Source of the DNA: an uncultured Spartobacteria bacterium
GTDB lineage: Bacteria; Verrucomicrobiota; Verrucomicrobiia; Chthoniobacterales; JAATET01
Assembly: GCA_937901895.1 (NCBI GenBank)
Contig: CALGTD010000138.1
Span: 1-64,000, forward strand
Direction: 5' to 3'
Length of the DNA stretch: 64,000 bases
How positions within the stretch are numbered: the first letter of the stretch is position 1; the number at the start of each line of letters is the position of its first letter. Below are positions 46,251-56,484 of the stretch, piece by piece. Below the pieces are notes generated by a model, which had not been told where the DNA came from, searched no databases, and saw only the letters and a list, made by a program, of their open reading frames with translations. Both the position numbers and the translations under genes were made by a program.

Positions 46251-47105
46251 GTGCCCAGCACACGCGACATCCGGCGGCGCATCAAGTCCGTCAAGAATAC
46301 GGCGCAGATCACGAAGGCCATGCAGATGGTCGCCGCGTCCAAGATGCGCAAGGCGCAGACGACCGCGCTGGCCGGGCATCCCTATTCCCAGCTGCTGAAC
46401 CGCGTGCTCGTCTCGCTGAGCGGCCGCGTCGATCACAGCCTCCATCCGCTCCTCGCCGAGCGCGAGGTGAAGCGTGAGCTTGTGCTCATGATCAGCACGG
46501 ACAAGGGTCTCTGCGGCGGTCTCAACACGAACCTGTTTCGCGAGGCGTCGAAGTTCGACGTCGCGACGACCGATTTCGTGAACGTGGGTCGCAAGGGCAA
46601 GCAGTTCCTTGCCCGCACGAAGCGCAATCTCATTGCCGACTTCGAGCTGCCCGACCAGCCGACCTTCCTCGAGGTGAAGCAAATCTCGAAGTTCTGCATC
46701 GAGAAGTTTCTTTCTGGCGAAGTCGACAAGGTCACGGTGCTCTATCCGCGCTTCGTGAACACGCTCACGCAGGCTCCCACCACGCTCACGCTCCTGCCGA
46801 TCGCCGCGCTGCCGGTCAACAACGACGTCAAGTCTCCCGATGAAGGCTCCTCCTTCATCTTCGAGCCCAGCGCCTACGACGTGCTCGATGCGATTCTGCC
46901 GTATTACATCCACTTCGGCGTCTACCAGACGGTGCTCGACGCCCGTGCCTCCGAGCACAGCGCCCGGATGGTCGCCATGAAGAGCGCGACCGACAACGCG
47001 AAGACCCTCGTGAACGATCTCACGCTCGAATACAACAAGATCCGCCAGGCGAGCATCACCGCCGAACTTCTCGAAATCACCACCGCGCAAATGGCGCTGG
47101 GGTAA
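46251..47105 (+). CDS. atpG: F-type ATP synthase subunit gamma
   Basis: Central rotor shaft of F1, 284 residues. The N-terminal coiled-coil helix is TRDIRRRIKSVKNTAQITKAM followed by MVAASKMRKAQ. The conserved ISTDKGLCGGLNTNLFR comes next. The C-terminal helix has ARASEHSARMVAMKSATDNA and NKIRQASITAELLEI. The start is GTG 46251, giving the standard N-terminus. A 97-base spacer precedes atpD. Confidence 0.96.
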   Translation: MPSTRDIRRRIKSVKNTAQITKAMQMVAASKMRKAQTTALAGHPYSQLLNRVLVSLSGRVDHSLHPLLAEREVKRELVLMISTDKGLCGGLNTNLFREASKFDVATTDFVNVGRKGKQFLARTKRNLIADFELPDQPTFLEVKQISKFCIEKFLSGEVDKVTVLYPRFVNTLTQAPTTLTLLPIAALPVNNDVKSPDEGSSFIFEPSAYDVLDAILPYYIHFGVYQTVLDARASEHSARMVAMKSATDNAKTLVNDLTLEYNKIRQASITAELLEITTAQMALG

Positions 47106-47202
47106 ACCACCTTTAGACAGAATCGACAGAAATTGAAGGTCCGAAGCCAGCAGTCCAGTTCCTGAAACTTCCGCTCATTCTGTCCCAAACACCGCATTCA
47201 TC

Positions 47203-48615
<1,413 letters not shown>

Positions 48616-48633
48616 TCTGGAGTCTTTGGATGA

Positions 48634-48660
48634 GAGTTGAGAGGCCCGTCCTCTCAACTC
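48634..48660 (+). other. Intercistronic RNA hairpin between atpD and atpC
   Basis: GAGTTGAGAGG (48634-48644) and CCTCTCAACTC (48650-48660) form a perfect 11-base-pair stem with a CCCGT loop. No T-run follows. It sits 28 bases before the atpC ATG and may lower epsilon expression or stabilise the 3' end of the upstream message. Confidence 0.55.
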
Positions 48661-48687
48661 CCGGCTCCCAGCGATCAACGTTTCCCA

Positions 48688-49098
48688 ATGGCCACTCTCA
48701 AACTCGAAATCGTCACGCCCGAGGCGAAGACCTACTCCGACGACGTGGATTCCGTCGTGATTCCCGGCATCGAAGGCGAGATGCAGGTGCTTCCGCAGCA
48801 CATTCCGCTCATGACGAAGCTCGCGCCCGGCGAACTCCGTGTAATGAAGAGCGGACAGGAGGTCCGGCTCGCCGTGGGCGAGGGATTTGTCGAGGTCACG
48901 CAGGAAAGCGTCTCCGTGCTCACCGACATGGCGATCAACGAGAACGAGATCGACGAGTCCGCCGCGGAGGCCGCAATGAAGCGTGCGGAAGAGGCGCTCA
49001 AGAACGAGCACGTCAGCGCCGAGCAGCATGCAGCGCTGCAGGCCGCTCTGCAGAAGTCCATGGCGCAGCTCAAGGTGAAGCGCCGTCGCGTCGTCTGA
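48688..49098 (+). CDS. atpC: F-type ATP synthase subunit epsilon
   Basis: Rotor subunit and intrinsic inhibitor of ATP hydrolysis, 136 residues. The N-terminal beta-sandwich shows LKLEIVTPEAKTYSDDVDSV, IPGIEGEMQVLPQHIPL and VGEGFVEVTQESVSVL. A two-helix C-terminal domain (AAMKRAEEAL; AALQAALQKSMAQLKV) follows. ATG 48688 is the family start; the frame is open upstream through the intercistronic hairpin, so that extension is rejected. Last gene of the operon. Confidence 0.95.
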   Translation: MATLKLEIVTPEAKTYSDDVDSVVIPGIEGEMQVLPQHIPLMTKLAPGELRVMKSGQEVRLAVGEGFVEVTQESVSVLTDMAINENEIDESAAEAAMKRAEEALKNEHVSAEQHAALQAALQKSMAQLKVKRRRVV

Positions 49099-49150
49099 CC
49101 CCGAACAACTAATCGGCAATTAGCCGGGAGTCCGCTATCATTGGGACTGA

Positions 49151-49816
49151 ATGTTCAAGCCCCATGCCATCATAGCGGAGTATCTGGCCGAGCTTCTCGC
49201 AGCCGGAGGATTTGTGCTTGGTCAGGTGCAGGTGATGCCCGGCCCCGTGCTCAGGCACGTGGACGACACGGGAGTCCTGGAGATCGCCACCCGTCCGGAG
49301 GACGCCAGGGAGATCGCCAAATACGACGGGGAGGGAAACTATCGTCCGCTGAAAACCGCGCCGAATCTCCGTCGTGGGTGGGAACTGCGTCTCGAATCCC
49401 TCGACGATCTTCGTAGAGCACTCGACTTTTTTTATCCCGCCGCGCTGGGAACGTGGTTTGCGTTTCGACGGAACGAACTGGTTCCCATCCATCTCCGGGA
49501 GACGCTGGGCCGGCAGACCGGACGTTACCGCGTCACCAATCTCGTGACCGATGAACAGGCGGGGGAGGCCATCCGCAACCGCTGCAATTCCCGGACCGGT
49601 TGTCTGCGGCGCCAGCTCTGGCGGATTTCTCCGGAGATTCAGAGTCCGTTCACGGAGGATCCCTCGGAGATCAAGTTCGACGGGTCGTTGCCCATTCTGT
49701 GCGTGGAGGCATGCAATCTCCTGGTCGCGGACATTCGTCCGATCGCGAAGCAGAATGTGCAGAACCCTTCGCGACGCGCGGACGGGGGCTCACTGGAACG
49801 CGAAGGGGTTTCGTGA
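49151..49816 (+). CDS. Putative DR2241-type 4Fe-4S protein
   Basis: A 221-residue protein. Four cysteines in the C-terminal half, C-x5-C (RCNSRTGCLRRQLW) and C-x3-C (ILCVEACNLLV), could hold one 4Fe-4S cluster. The layout resembles the non-chelatase part (stabilising domain plus Fe-S domain) of Deinococcus DR2241, in which a CbiX domain is fused in front. Here the CbiX gene is separate, at 10693-11496. The family call comes from memory of that architecture and the Cys pattern, so it is tentative. Its stop overlaps the next gene as GTGA. Spacing after atpC is 52 bases. Confidence 0.6.
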   Translation: MFKPHAIIAEYLAELLAAGGFVLGQVQVMPGPVLRHVDDTGVLEIATRPEDAREIAKYDGEGNYRPLKTAPNLRRGWELRLESLDDLRRALDFFYPAALGTWFAFRRNELVPIHLRETLGRQTGRYRVTNLVTDEQAGEAIRNRCNSRTGCLRRQLWRISPEIQSPFTEDPSEIKFDGSLPILCVEACNLLVADIRPIAKQNVQNPSRRADGGSLEREGVS

Positions 49817-51030
49817 CGATTCACCGCGCCCGCATTGTTTTGCCGCTGGCGTCGCCGGCCATTGAGGATGGAGCCGTCGCAGTCCGGGACAGTCGCATCG
49901 AGGCGGTGGGGCGTTTCGCAGACCTCCGCACGGCATTTTCCGGTGCGGACGTCGTTGATCACGGCGATGCGATTCTTCTCCCCGGGCTGATCAATGCGCA
50001 CTGTCACCTCGATTTCACCGTGATGCGCGGTGCGATCCTTTCGACAGGCAGCTTCTCCGCGTGGGTCCGGCGGATCAACGAGGTCAAGCGCACCCTGAGC
50101 GATGACGACTACCTGAAATCCGTTTCCGACGGACTCGAGGAATTGCGAAAATGGGGAACGACCACCGTGCTGAACATCGAGTCGTTTCCCGAGCTCATGG
50201 TGCGCATGCCGCCGCCGATCGTGCGCACATGGTGGTTCTACGAGCTTCTCGATATCCGTTCGCGCATTCACACCGAGGATGTCGTGGCTGGGGCGCTGAC
50301 GTTCTTCGAGCAGCATCCGACGTGGCATGGAGGGTTCGGACTCTCCCCACACGCGCCCTACACGACGTCCATCGAGCTGTATCAGCTCGCGCGTTTTTGC
50401 ACGGAGAAATACGGCATGCCGTTCACCACGCATCTCGCGGAGTCCGACGAGGAGATGGAGATGTTCGCGCAGGGGTCTGGACCGCTCTTTGATTTCCTGA
50501 AATCCCTCGGTCGCGACATGCGCGACTGCGGCCGAAAGTCCCCGATCCGTCTTCTGCTGGAAGCCGAGGCGCTGCCCCGCGGGGCGATTCTCGCCCACAT
50601 GAACCAGCTCGCACCCGGCGATGAGGAAATGCTGGCGAACAAGTCGGGAATCTTCTCGATCGTGCACTGTCCGAACTGCCACGAGTATTTCGGGCGCGCG
50701 CCGTTCCCGTTCGAGACCCATCGACGGCTTGGTTTTCGTGTGAGTCTCGGCACCGACAGCTGTGCGAGCAATCGCGGGCTGAACCTGTTCGATGAGATGC
50801 GAACCTTCCGGCGAAATTTTCCAGACGTTTCGCCCGCGGAGATTCTCGACATGGCGACGCGCAATCCGGGCGCGGCGATCGGTGGCGGCATTGGTGAACT
50901 GCGACCCGGATTCCGCGCGGATTTCATTGCAATTCCCTACGCGGGCTCGGTGAACGATGCGATCGAGGCGGTCGTGGACAGTCGCACCCCGCCCATGGCC
51001 GTTTATCTCAACGGACGTCAGAGCGCGTAG
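49813..51030 (+). CDS. Metal-dependent amidohydrolase (TRZ/ATZ/SsnA-like)
   Basis: A 405-residue hydrolase of the amidohydrolase superfamily, possibly acting as a deaminase on a heterocyclic amine. Metal ligands are visible: H-x-H in NAHCHLDF, His in SPHAPY, His in THLAESDEE and Asp in SLGTDSCASN. The chain starts with the small beta-sandwich (HRARIVLPLASPAIEDGAVAV) and ends with its second half (GELRPGFRADFIAI). Aminodeoxyfutalosine deaminase (MqnF-like) is one possible role, but no menaquinone genes are nearby. GTG 49813 overlaps the previous stop as GTGA, so the two genes are coupled. It overlaps the convergent FUSC gene by 13 bases. Confidence 0.85.
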   Translation: MTIHRARIVLPLASPAIEDGAVAVRDSRIEAVGRFADLRTAFSGADVVDHGDAILLPGLINAHCHLDFTVMRGAILSTGSFSAWVRRINEVKRTLSDDDYLKSVSDGLEELRKWGTTTVLNIESFPELMVRMPPPIVRTWWFYELLDIRSRIHTEDVVAGALTFFEQHPTWHGGFGLSPHAPYTTSIELYQLARFCTEKYGMPFTTHLAESDEEMEMFAQGSGPLFDFLKSLGRDMRDCGRKSPIRLLLEAEALPRGAILAHMNQLAPGDEEMLANKSGIFSIVHCPNCHEYFGRAPFPFETHRRLGFRVSLGTDSCASNRGLNLFDEMRTFRRNFPDVSPAEILDMATRNPGAAIGGGIGELRPGFRADFIAIPYAGSVNDAIEAVVDSRTPPMAVYLNGRQSA

Positions 51031-53237
51031 TCGCCGATGTAGAGGGGGAGACGAAGCTTTGCCGCCTGCTTGCGCGCAACGATGAAATCCCGCCCGGCCT
51101 CCTCATAGCGGGCGGAGAGTCCGAGAATGCGCAGGACGTCGATCGGCTCGTATCCGTGTTCGAGCATCCAGATGCGAAGCCTGCCGACCCACGAGATCCA
51201 GCGTTCGAGCAGATCTTCGATGGCTCCGCCGTCCAGCGTGGCGAGGTCGCCCTTGCGAAGCCCGGCGAGGTGCGAATCGATCTGCCGGTTGAACTCGGCC
51301 TCGAGCTCTCGAAGGAGTCTGGATGCCTCCGGTTTGTGCTCCTTTGGAATCAACGGGTCGAGTTTTCCGACGGTCACGAGGAGATGGCCGCCGACGCGCT
51401 GAAGCGAATGGAGATACGCCTCGAGCTGCTCAGGCTCGCCGGCCGGGCAAAGCGGCTCCCTCAGGACGTGAATGCGCTGCAGGGTTTCGCCTGGGATCAG
51501 GGCCAGCCTGACCCGTTTCCAGAATGGCACGGATTGCGGCCCCTGTTCCACGATTGCGCGGCACGTGCGCAGGAACTCGATGAACCGGTCCCGCATCTCC
51601 CACTGCGGCAGGGACGGCCACAGGGTTCGCTGGATGAGGGCGGACAGGATCTGCGCGAGCACGATGCCGAGAAAGAAATCCATGATGGATTGGAACGGAA
51701 TCGGTCGCTGTCCGTTCAGGGCGAGGATTCCGACGGAGGCAAGCATCGCGAGCTGCATGGGAATGGTCATGCCGCGCGTGGAATAGGTCAGATAGCCCCA
51801 CACGAACAGCCATGTGAAGATCACGGTGTTCATCACCGCATAGCTGGAGAGCATTGGCCGCGCTGCGATGAGAATGAGCGAAAGGGCGAGCATCGCTGCG
51901 ACGTTGTAGGCCGCGTAGTGAAAGGATCGCCGGTCGCCCTGCCCGCCGGGACTCGTGGCATCGAGAGCAGTGAAGACCCACGCGCCAAGGACGAACATCG
52001 TGCCGCCGGGAATATGCGCCCAATTGTCGATCAGCAGGGCGGCGACGACAGCGATCGCGGATTTCACGCCCGTTTTCATCCAGAATGGCGGAGGAGTCGG
52101 AGGAGCGAACGGCTCCGTCTCGACAGAGCGCTGGGTGGGGTCTGCGGGCAACGAGTCGAGCAGCTCGTGTGCACGCTTGATCTGGTCGCGGAGGTCGAGA
52201 AGCGCCGTGACATGAATGCCGAGGGACATCGCGATCCTGGGATCGACACCGCGCATTCCCTCCGTCTCCCGAATGTCCGAGAGCCGTCGGTCGAGCGCCT
52301 GCACGGCGTCTTCGAGAGCCTCGCGCCGGGCACGGCGGGAATCCACCGTGGAGTCCTCCCGTGAAAGTTCGTCGAGCGATGCTGTGATTCGATCATGCAG
52401 TGCGCGCAGTTCGCCGGAGACCTCCTGCCGGTAGACCGAGTCACTCGGGAGGGTTCTGCCGAGGGTGACAATCGCCGACGCGATGCGCGACACGCACGTC
52501 GCAATCTCGGAATACGTGGGCAGCCGGGCGCGGAAATAGCTGCTTTCCCGCGCTCCGAAATCGAGGAGGCCGCGCAGGGCGGTGACCCGCGAGGGAAACC
52601 CTTCCGCGCGGCGCACAGCCTCCGCGTTGTGGCCGTCGAAAATGACCGGTGCGCTTTCGGCGAAGCAGTTTCGAAGATCGGCGAAGGCCGACCGCACATT
52701 CTGCCCGAACTCCACCCGTGCGAAGCGCGGCCATAACAGCGACTGGACGACGATCACCGACAGGATGCCGACGCTGACCTCTTCGATACGCAGCAGCATG
52801 AACCACCACGAGTGGTCCGGGTCGCTCATGCCGTTGCTCACGACGACGACCATCGTCAGCGCGCACAGCAGGAATGCATAGGGATACTTGCTCTGGCCGA
52901 ACATCGCAGTGGCCGCGCCCACGACAAGACCCACAAGTGTCAGAAAGATGACCGGATTCTGCTGGAACGTTGCGGTGATCAGGTATCCGAGCACGCCGCC
53001 GACTGTGGTGCCAATGATGCGGAAGATCGATTTCTCGGCGATCGCGCCGACGTAATGCGCGATCATGAGCACGTAGACGGTGAAGAGCGCCCAGGTCGGC
53101 TCCTGCAGGCGGACGACGAGTGAGAGAAACACCGCCAGCATGCCGGCGAGCCCGAACTTCAATCCGTAGCGGATTGCGCCGTCGGCAAAGAAATTCCGAA
53201 CCGCTGTCAGGGCGCGCGCCATGGCGGTATGCAACAT
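51018..53237 (-). CDS. FUSC family inner-membrane protein (AaeB/YccS-like)
   Basis: A 739-residue protein with two blocks of membrane helices (about residues 20-165 and 395-520), each followed by a large cytoplasmic domain. This is the duplicated FUSC layout of the aromatic carboxylic acid efflux protein AaeB and relatives. Segments such as YGLKFGLAGMLAVFLSL and WALFTVYVLMIAHYVGA mark the first block. It is divergent from a small membrane protein gene and an HlyD gene that match AaeX and AaeA, so the three probably form one efflux system from a shared 99-base control region. ATG 53237 was chosen; ATG 53222 is an alternative. Confidence 0.88.
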   Translation of the reverse strand: MLHTAMARALTAVRNFFADGAIRYGLKFGLAGMLAVFLSLVVRLQEPTWALFTVYVLMIAHYVGAIAEKSIFRIIGTTVGGVLGYLITATFQQNPVIFLTLVGLVVGAATAMFGQSKYPYAFLLCALTMVVVVSNGMSDPDHSWWFMLLRIEEVSVGILSVIVVQSLLWPRFARVEFGQNVRSAFADLRNCFAESAPVIFDGHNAEAVRRAEGFPSRVTALRGLLDFGARESSYFRARLPTYSEIATCVSRIASAIVTLGRTLPSDSVYRQEVSGELRALHDRITASLDELSREDSTVDSRRARREALEDAVQALDRRLSDIRETEGMRGVDPRIAMSLGIHVTALLDLRDQIKRAHELLDSLPADPTQRSVETEPFAPPTPPPFWMKTGVKSAIAVVAALLIDNWAHIPGGTMFVLGAWVFTALDATSPGGQGDRRSFHYAAYNVAAMLALSLILIAARPMLSSYAVMNTVIFTWLFVWGYLTYSTRGMTIPMQLAMLASVGILALNGQRPIPFQSIMDFFLGIVLAQILSALIQRTLWPSLPQWEMRDRFIEFLRTCRAIVEQGPQSVPFWKRVRLALIPGETLQRIHVLREPLCPAGEPEQLEAYLHSLQRVGGHLLVTVGKLDPLIPKEHKPEASRLLRELEAEFNRQIDSHLAGLRKGDLATLDGGAIEDLLERWISWVGRLRIWMLEHGYEPIDVLRILGLSARYEEAGRDFIVARKQAAKLRLPLYIGDYAL

Positions 53238-53336
53238 GCCGGAAGCTTTCCGCCGCAAGCAAATCTCCATGGAGCCGGACCGCTTCGGCGAACGCTCGCG
53301 CTTGCGCGGCGGTCGCGGAAATGGAAACTGGTCGCC

Positions 53337-53558
53337 ATGTCGTGGCTCGACCAGCTTCGCACGCCGGAGATCCGGATCGGCGAATTTCTGATTCCCTGGG
53401 GAATGATGGTAAGCACGCTGGGATTTCTCGCTGCGTGGTTCCTCGTTTCACTCGCCGAGCGCCTTTGCTGGACGCGGCATGTCTGGCAGCTCCCTGCATT
53501 CTTCATTGCGCTTGCGGTCTTTCTTGGCTGTCTTTTCGGTCTCGTTCTCGCCCCGTGA
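53337..53558 (+). CDS. Small two-helix membrane protein (AaeX/DUF1656-like)
   Basis: A 73-residue protein with two hydrophobic helices (WGMMVSTLGFLAAWFLVSLA; PAFFIALAVFLGCLFGLVL) after a short amphipathic start that resembles DUF1656 proteins. In AaeXAB-type systems such a protein is encoded directly before the membrane fusion protein, as here. Its stop overlaps the HlyD gene as GTGA. Function is inferred from context. Confidence 0.82.
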   Translation: MSWLDQLRTPEIRIGEFLIPWGMMVSTLGFLAAWFLVSLAERLCWTRHVWQLPAFFIALAVFLGCLFGLVLAP

Positions 53559-54421
53559 CAAAATCGATTTCGAAATATCTCGTCACGTGCACGGCGATCG
53601 CACTCGCCGTGGTCGCGGCGTTGTTGATGTATGACCGCTACACGACGCGGCCATGGACCCGGGATGCACAGGTTCGCGCAAATGTCGTTGGCATCGCGGC
53701 GCGCGTTGCCGGACCGATCATCCAGATTCCAGTGAAGGACAACCAGGCGGTAAAGAAGGGCGACCTCCTTTTCGAGATCGACCCCGCCCCGTTCCAGGCG
53801 ACCCTCGCCAACGCCAAAGCGAAGCTGCAGCAGGCCGAGGCCGCGCGGCTTCAGGCCGAGCAGGATCTGCAGCGGATGACCGAGCTCTACAAGACCCAGG
53901 TCGTGGACCAGAAGGCGTATCAGGATGCGCAGGACAACTACGCCGCCGCCGAGGCAAACGTCGCGGCCGCCCAGGCCGACGTCGTGACCGCCCAGCTGAA
54001 TCTCGACTACACGAAAGTGGTGGCTCCCGTGGACGGATACCTCACGAATGTGAACACGAGTCCTGGCACTTACGTCTACGGCGGTCAGCAGCTCCTCGCA
54101 CTCGTGGATTCCAGCTCGTTCTGGATCGCAGCGTATTTCAAGGAAACGCAGCTCAAGCATGTCAACGAAGGCGACCGTGTGCGGCTGACGTTGATGGGCC
54201 ACCCGGAGCAGCCCTTCGAGGGCGAGGTCAGAAGCATCGGGTGGGGAATTTTCCTCGAGGACGGCTCGACGTCGTCGGAGGATCTGCTGCCGATCGTGAG
54301 CCAGACGATCGATTGGGTGCGTCTGCCGCAGCGCTTTCCCGTGCGGATTCATGTAACCGGGCAACCGCCGATTCCACTGCGGATCGGGCAGACGGTGTCC
54401 GCCGGAATTCAGGGGAAGTAG
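53555..54421 (+). CDS. HlyD-family membrane fusion protein (AaeA-like)
   Basis: Periplasmic adaptor of an efflux system, 288 residues. One N-terminal membrane helix (about residues 8-28) precedes the biotinyl-lipoyl-like half (RDAQVRANVVGIAARVAGPI; KKGDLLFEIDPAPFQATLANA). A coiled-coil hairpin (about 85-140) rich in Ala, Gln and Glu follows, then the second half (VVAPVDGYLTNVNTSPGTYV) and a beta-barrel domain. GTG 53555 overlaps the upstream stop, giving coupled translation. It should join the FUSC protein to the outer envelope. The substrate is probably an aromatic acid by analogy. Confidence 0.92.
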   Translation: MTKSISKYLVTCTAIALAVVAALLMYDRYTTRPWTRDAQVRANVVGIAARVAGPIIQIPVKDNQAVKKGDLLFEIDPAPFQATLANAKAKLQQAEAARLQAEQDLQRMTELYKTQVVDQKAYQDAQDNYAAAEANVAAAQADVVTAQLNLDYTKVVAPVDGYLTNVNTSPGTYVYGGQQLLALVDSSSFWIAAYFKETQLKHVNEGDRVRLTLMGHPEQPFEGEVRSIGWGIFLEDGSTSSEDLLPIVSQTIDWVRLPQRFPVRIHVTGQPPIPLRIGQTVSAGIQGK

Positions 54422-54453
54422 CGTCCCGCACTGCCCCTGAGCCCCTGCCGACG

Positions 54454-55674
54454 CTAGGGGCGCATGTAGGGGGTGTGGCAGAAGATCCAGTTCGCGAAGC
54501 CGTTGATCGCGATCGAGACGGCGATCAACGCCGGCGCCCAGCCGATCTTCTTTCGAGGTTCGCCTTCGAGGAGGAGGACGAGCAACCACGGAAACAGGAC
54601 GCTCGCATAGCGGTAGGACACCTGCCAGCCGCCGGGATTGCCGTGAATCCAGAGAAGGAATGTGAGCATGGCAACGGCGGTCCAGCACGCGACGCGCATC
54701 GTCGGGTTACCGCGGCGGATGCGGAATAGCACGAGCAGGAGGAAGGGCGAGTAAAGGAACAGCGAGCCACCCCAGCCGGTGGGAACCAGCCACGGAAATT
54801 CGGGGAGTTGTCTCCACGGCTCGATGAGCATCGCGTAGGCGTTCCGCGGGATGGCGGAAAGTGCGAAGATGCCGTCGCGATACCATGGCTCCTCGAGAAC
54901 CCCCGGGATGCGTGCGTAGCCAAAATCGAAGGGTGTGCCGAAGCGTGCGGCATTGTAGGCGAGCGTGGCCACGCCGAGAAGGAAGGGCACGATCGAGAAC
55001 AGAACGATACGGCGCAGCCAGTCCGGCGGGCGCTGGCCGAGGAGAAGGAAGTAGAGAATCGGCGCCGTGAGAAGAATCTCCGTGCGGTTGCCGAACCCGA
55101 GTGCGAAGAAGGCGCCGGCGAGAAACGGCCGTGGCGTTCCCGTCGAGAAATAGATCGCGCCAAGCGTGCCAAGGACGGCGAAACCGAGAGCCATCTGCCA
55201 GGCGCCGCCGTAGGACAGGTTCGGCCACAGGCACGTCGCGAAGAGCGGCGTGAACGCGAAGAGAATCTTCTTCCAGGCCGGCAGACCATGACGACCCGCG
55301 AGCGCGTATGCAAAGGCCGCGATGCCGGCAGCGATGAGCGACAGGAATCCCCGGAGAAGCAGAAACTGAGTCGCCTTTTGCTCCGGCACCCCGAACCAGA
55401 AGTTGTCGTGATTGCGTGTCGGGATGGCGAGTGGCATCGCGCTCAGGACGCTGCCGAGGGGGAAGACACTGAAATAGCGGCCGTCGTGGGGAACCATCTC
55501 GTTCAACCACGGCGGGGGTTGGACTCCCGTGCCTGTGGAACCGTCGAGCAGCCAGACGGCGACGCGGCGCGTGTAGTCATACTCCGCATGCGGGGACGGT
55601 GTGGAGAACCACATGATCCCGAAGGCACATCCGGCGACGAGAACGACCTGCAGGGGGAAGGGAAGCCGTGCCAT
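54454..55674 (-). CDS. Polytopic membrane protein, possible glycosyltransferase of C fold
   Basis: A 406-residue protein with about 10-11 hydrophobic helices. After the first helix is a periplasmic loop with the acidic element SPHAEYDYTRR, then WLLDGSTGTGV and PHDGRYFSVFPLG. That layout (acidic motif in the first loop) resembles GT39/GT83-type lipid-sugar-dependent transferases, but no firm family is recognised. ATG 55674 was preferred because GGAGA lies upstream; ATG 55704 would add ten residues. It converges with the HlyD gene across 32 bases and shows no clear partner genes. Confidence 0.75.
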   Translation of the reverse strand: MARLPFPLQVVLVAGCAFGIMWFSTPSPHAEYDYTRRVAVWLLDGSTGTGVQPPPWLNEMVPHDGRYFSVFPLGSVLSAMPLAIPTRNHDNFWFGVPEQKATQFLLLRGFLSLIAAGIAAFAYALAGRHGLPAWKKILFAFTPLFATCLWPNLSYGGAWQMALGFAVLGTLGAIYFSTGTPRPFLAGAFFALGFGNRTEILLTAPILYFLLLGQRPPDWLRRIVLFSIVPFLLGVATLAYNAARFGTPFDFGYARIPGVLEEPWYRDGIFALSAIPRNAYAMLIEPWRQLPEFPWLVPTGWGGSLFLYSPFLLLVLFRIRRGNPTMRVACWTAVAMLTFLLWIHGNPGGWQVSYRYASVLFPWLLVLLLEGEPRKKIGWAPALIAVSIAINGFANWIFCHTPYMRP

Positions 55675-56160
55675 TCCGGGAAATCTCCACGCCGCCGCGT
55701 GCACGAGGCAAGCTCGTTGTCATCCGGCCTCGCAACGGGTGGAACCCTCGCGCCGATGGAATCCGGCGCGGTGAATGCCTGGAATACCGACCGGTGAGCT
55801 GGGTCTGGTTCTGCGGGTAGCAGACCCGGTGACGAGTTTTTCGGAACCGACTGGGTCAGGCTCATTCCCTTTGACGAAGGTCACGCGTTATCGATCCTTG
55901 CATCCGCATCTTCGGGGCACTGGCGTCAATCGGAGGCGAGCGGCCGTTGCGGGCGAACCCCAGAGCTCCCGCCGCAGAAGAGGATTCCGGGCGGCGGGCA
56001 CGATCGTGCATCGGGTTTTCGGCAAGCACTCCTTCGATGGGATGAGGATGTGCTGGAGTTCATCTGGAATCCGGAAGTCAGGAATCCGGGCCTGTCTGGT
56101 GCAGAACACCACGGGTATTTTCCCTTTCCGGTGGCCATGCGATTGGCTATAGCCCGCGAC
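55675..56160. other. 486-bp divergent intergenic region, no gene seen
   Basis: The region separates the leftward membrane protein gene from the rightward DUF485 gene. Open frames on both strands are not protein-like. An inverted repeat GGGTCTG (55801-55807) / CAGACCC (55821-55827) is present, with five T residues about 10 bases further on. No known riboswitch or tRNA is recognised. Confidence 0.45.
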
Positions 56161-56484
56161 ATGTCCTCCCCCGACAATGCACCGGCCGCGCCGGATTGGG
56201 ACGCCATCGCCCGCGATCCGGCATTCAGGATCCTCCTTGCGGACAAGATCAAGTTCCTCGTTCCTGCGACGATTTTCTTCGTCATCTATTACTTCGCGCT
56301 GCCCGTGCTCGTGGGCTTTTATCCGGAGTTCATGAGCCGGGAGGTATTCGGCTCGCTGAATCTCGCGTATCTGTTTGCGCTCTCGCAGTTCTTCATGGCG
56401 TGGATCCTTGCGGGGCTCTACGTCGTTGTGGCGCGGCGCTGGGATCGCGATTCCGACGCTGTCTTGAAGAAGCTTGGACGATGA
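56161..56484 (+). CDS. DUF485 small membrane protein (YjcH-like)
   Basis: A 107-residue protein with two membrane helices (FLVPATIFFVIYYFALPVLV; YLFALSQFFMAWILAGLYVV) and a cytoplasmic charged tail ending in KKLGR. DUF485 proteins are almost always encoded just before an ActP-type symporter, as here, and are thought to assist it. ATG 56161 gives the family N-terminus. The stop overlaps the next start as ATGA. Confidence 0.92.
   Translation: MSSPDNAPAAPDWDAIARDPAFRILLADKIKFLVPATIFFVIYYFALPVLVGFYPEFMSREVFGSLNLAYLFALSQFFMAWILAGLYVVVARRWDRDSDAVLKKLGR

Noticed and set aside
55801..55840. Inverted repeat GGGTCTG/CAGACCC with T5 nearby, considered as a terminator or riboswitch
   Set aside because: No rightward gene ends before it, the T-run is offset by about 10 bases, and no known riboswitch core is recognised; kept only as a note in the region entry.
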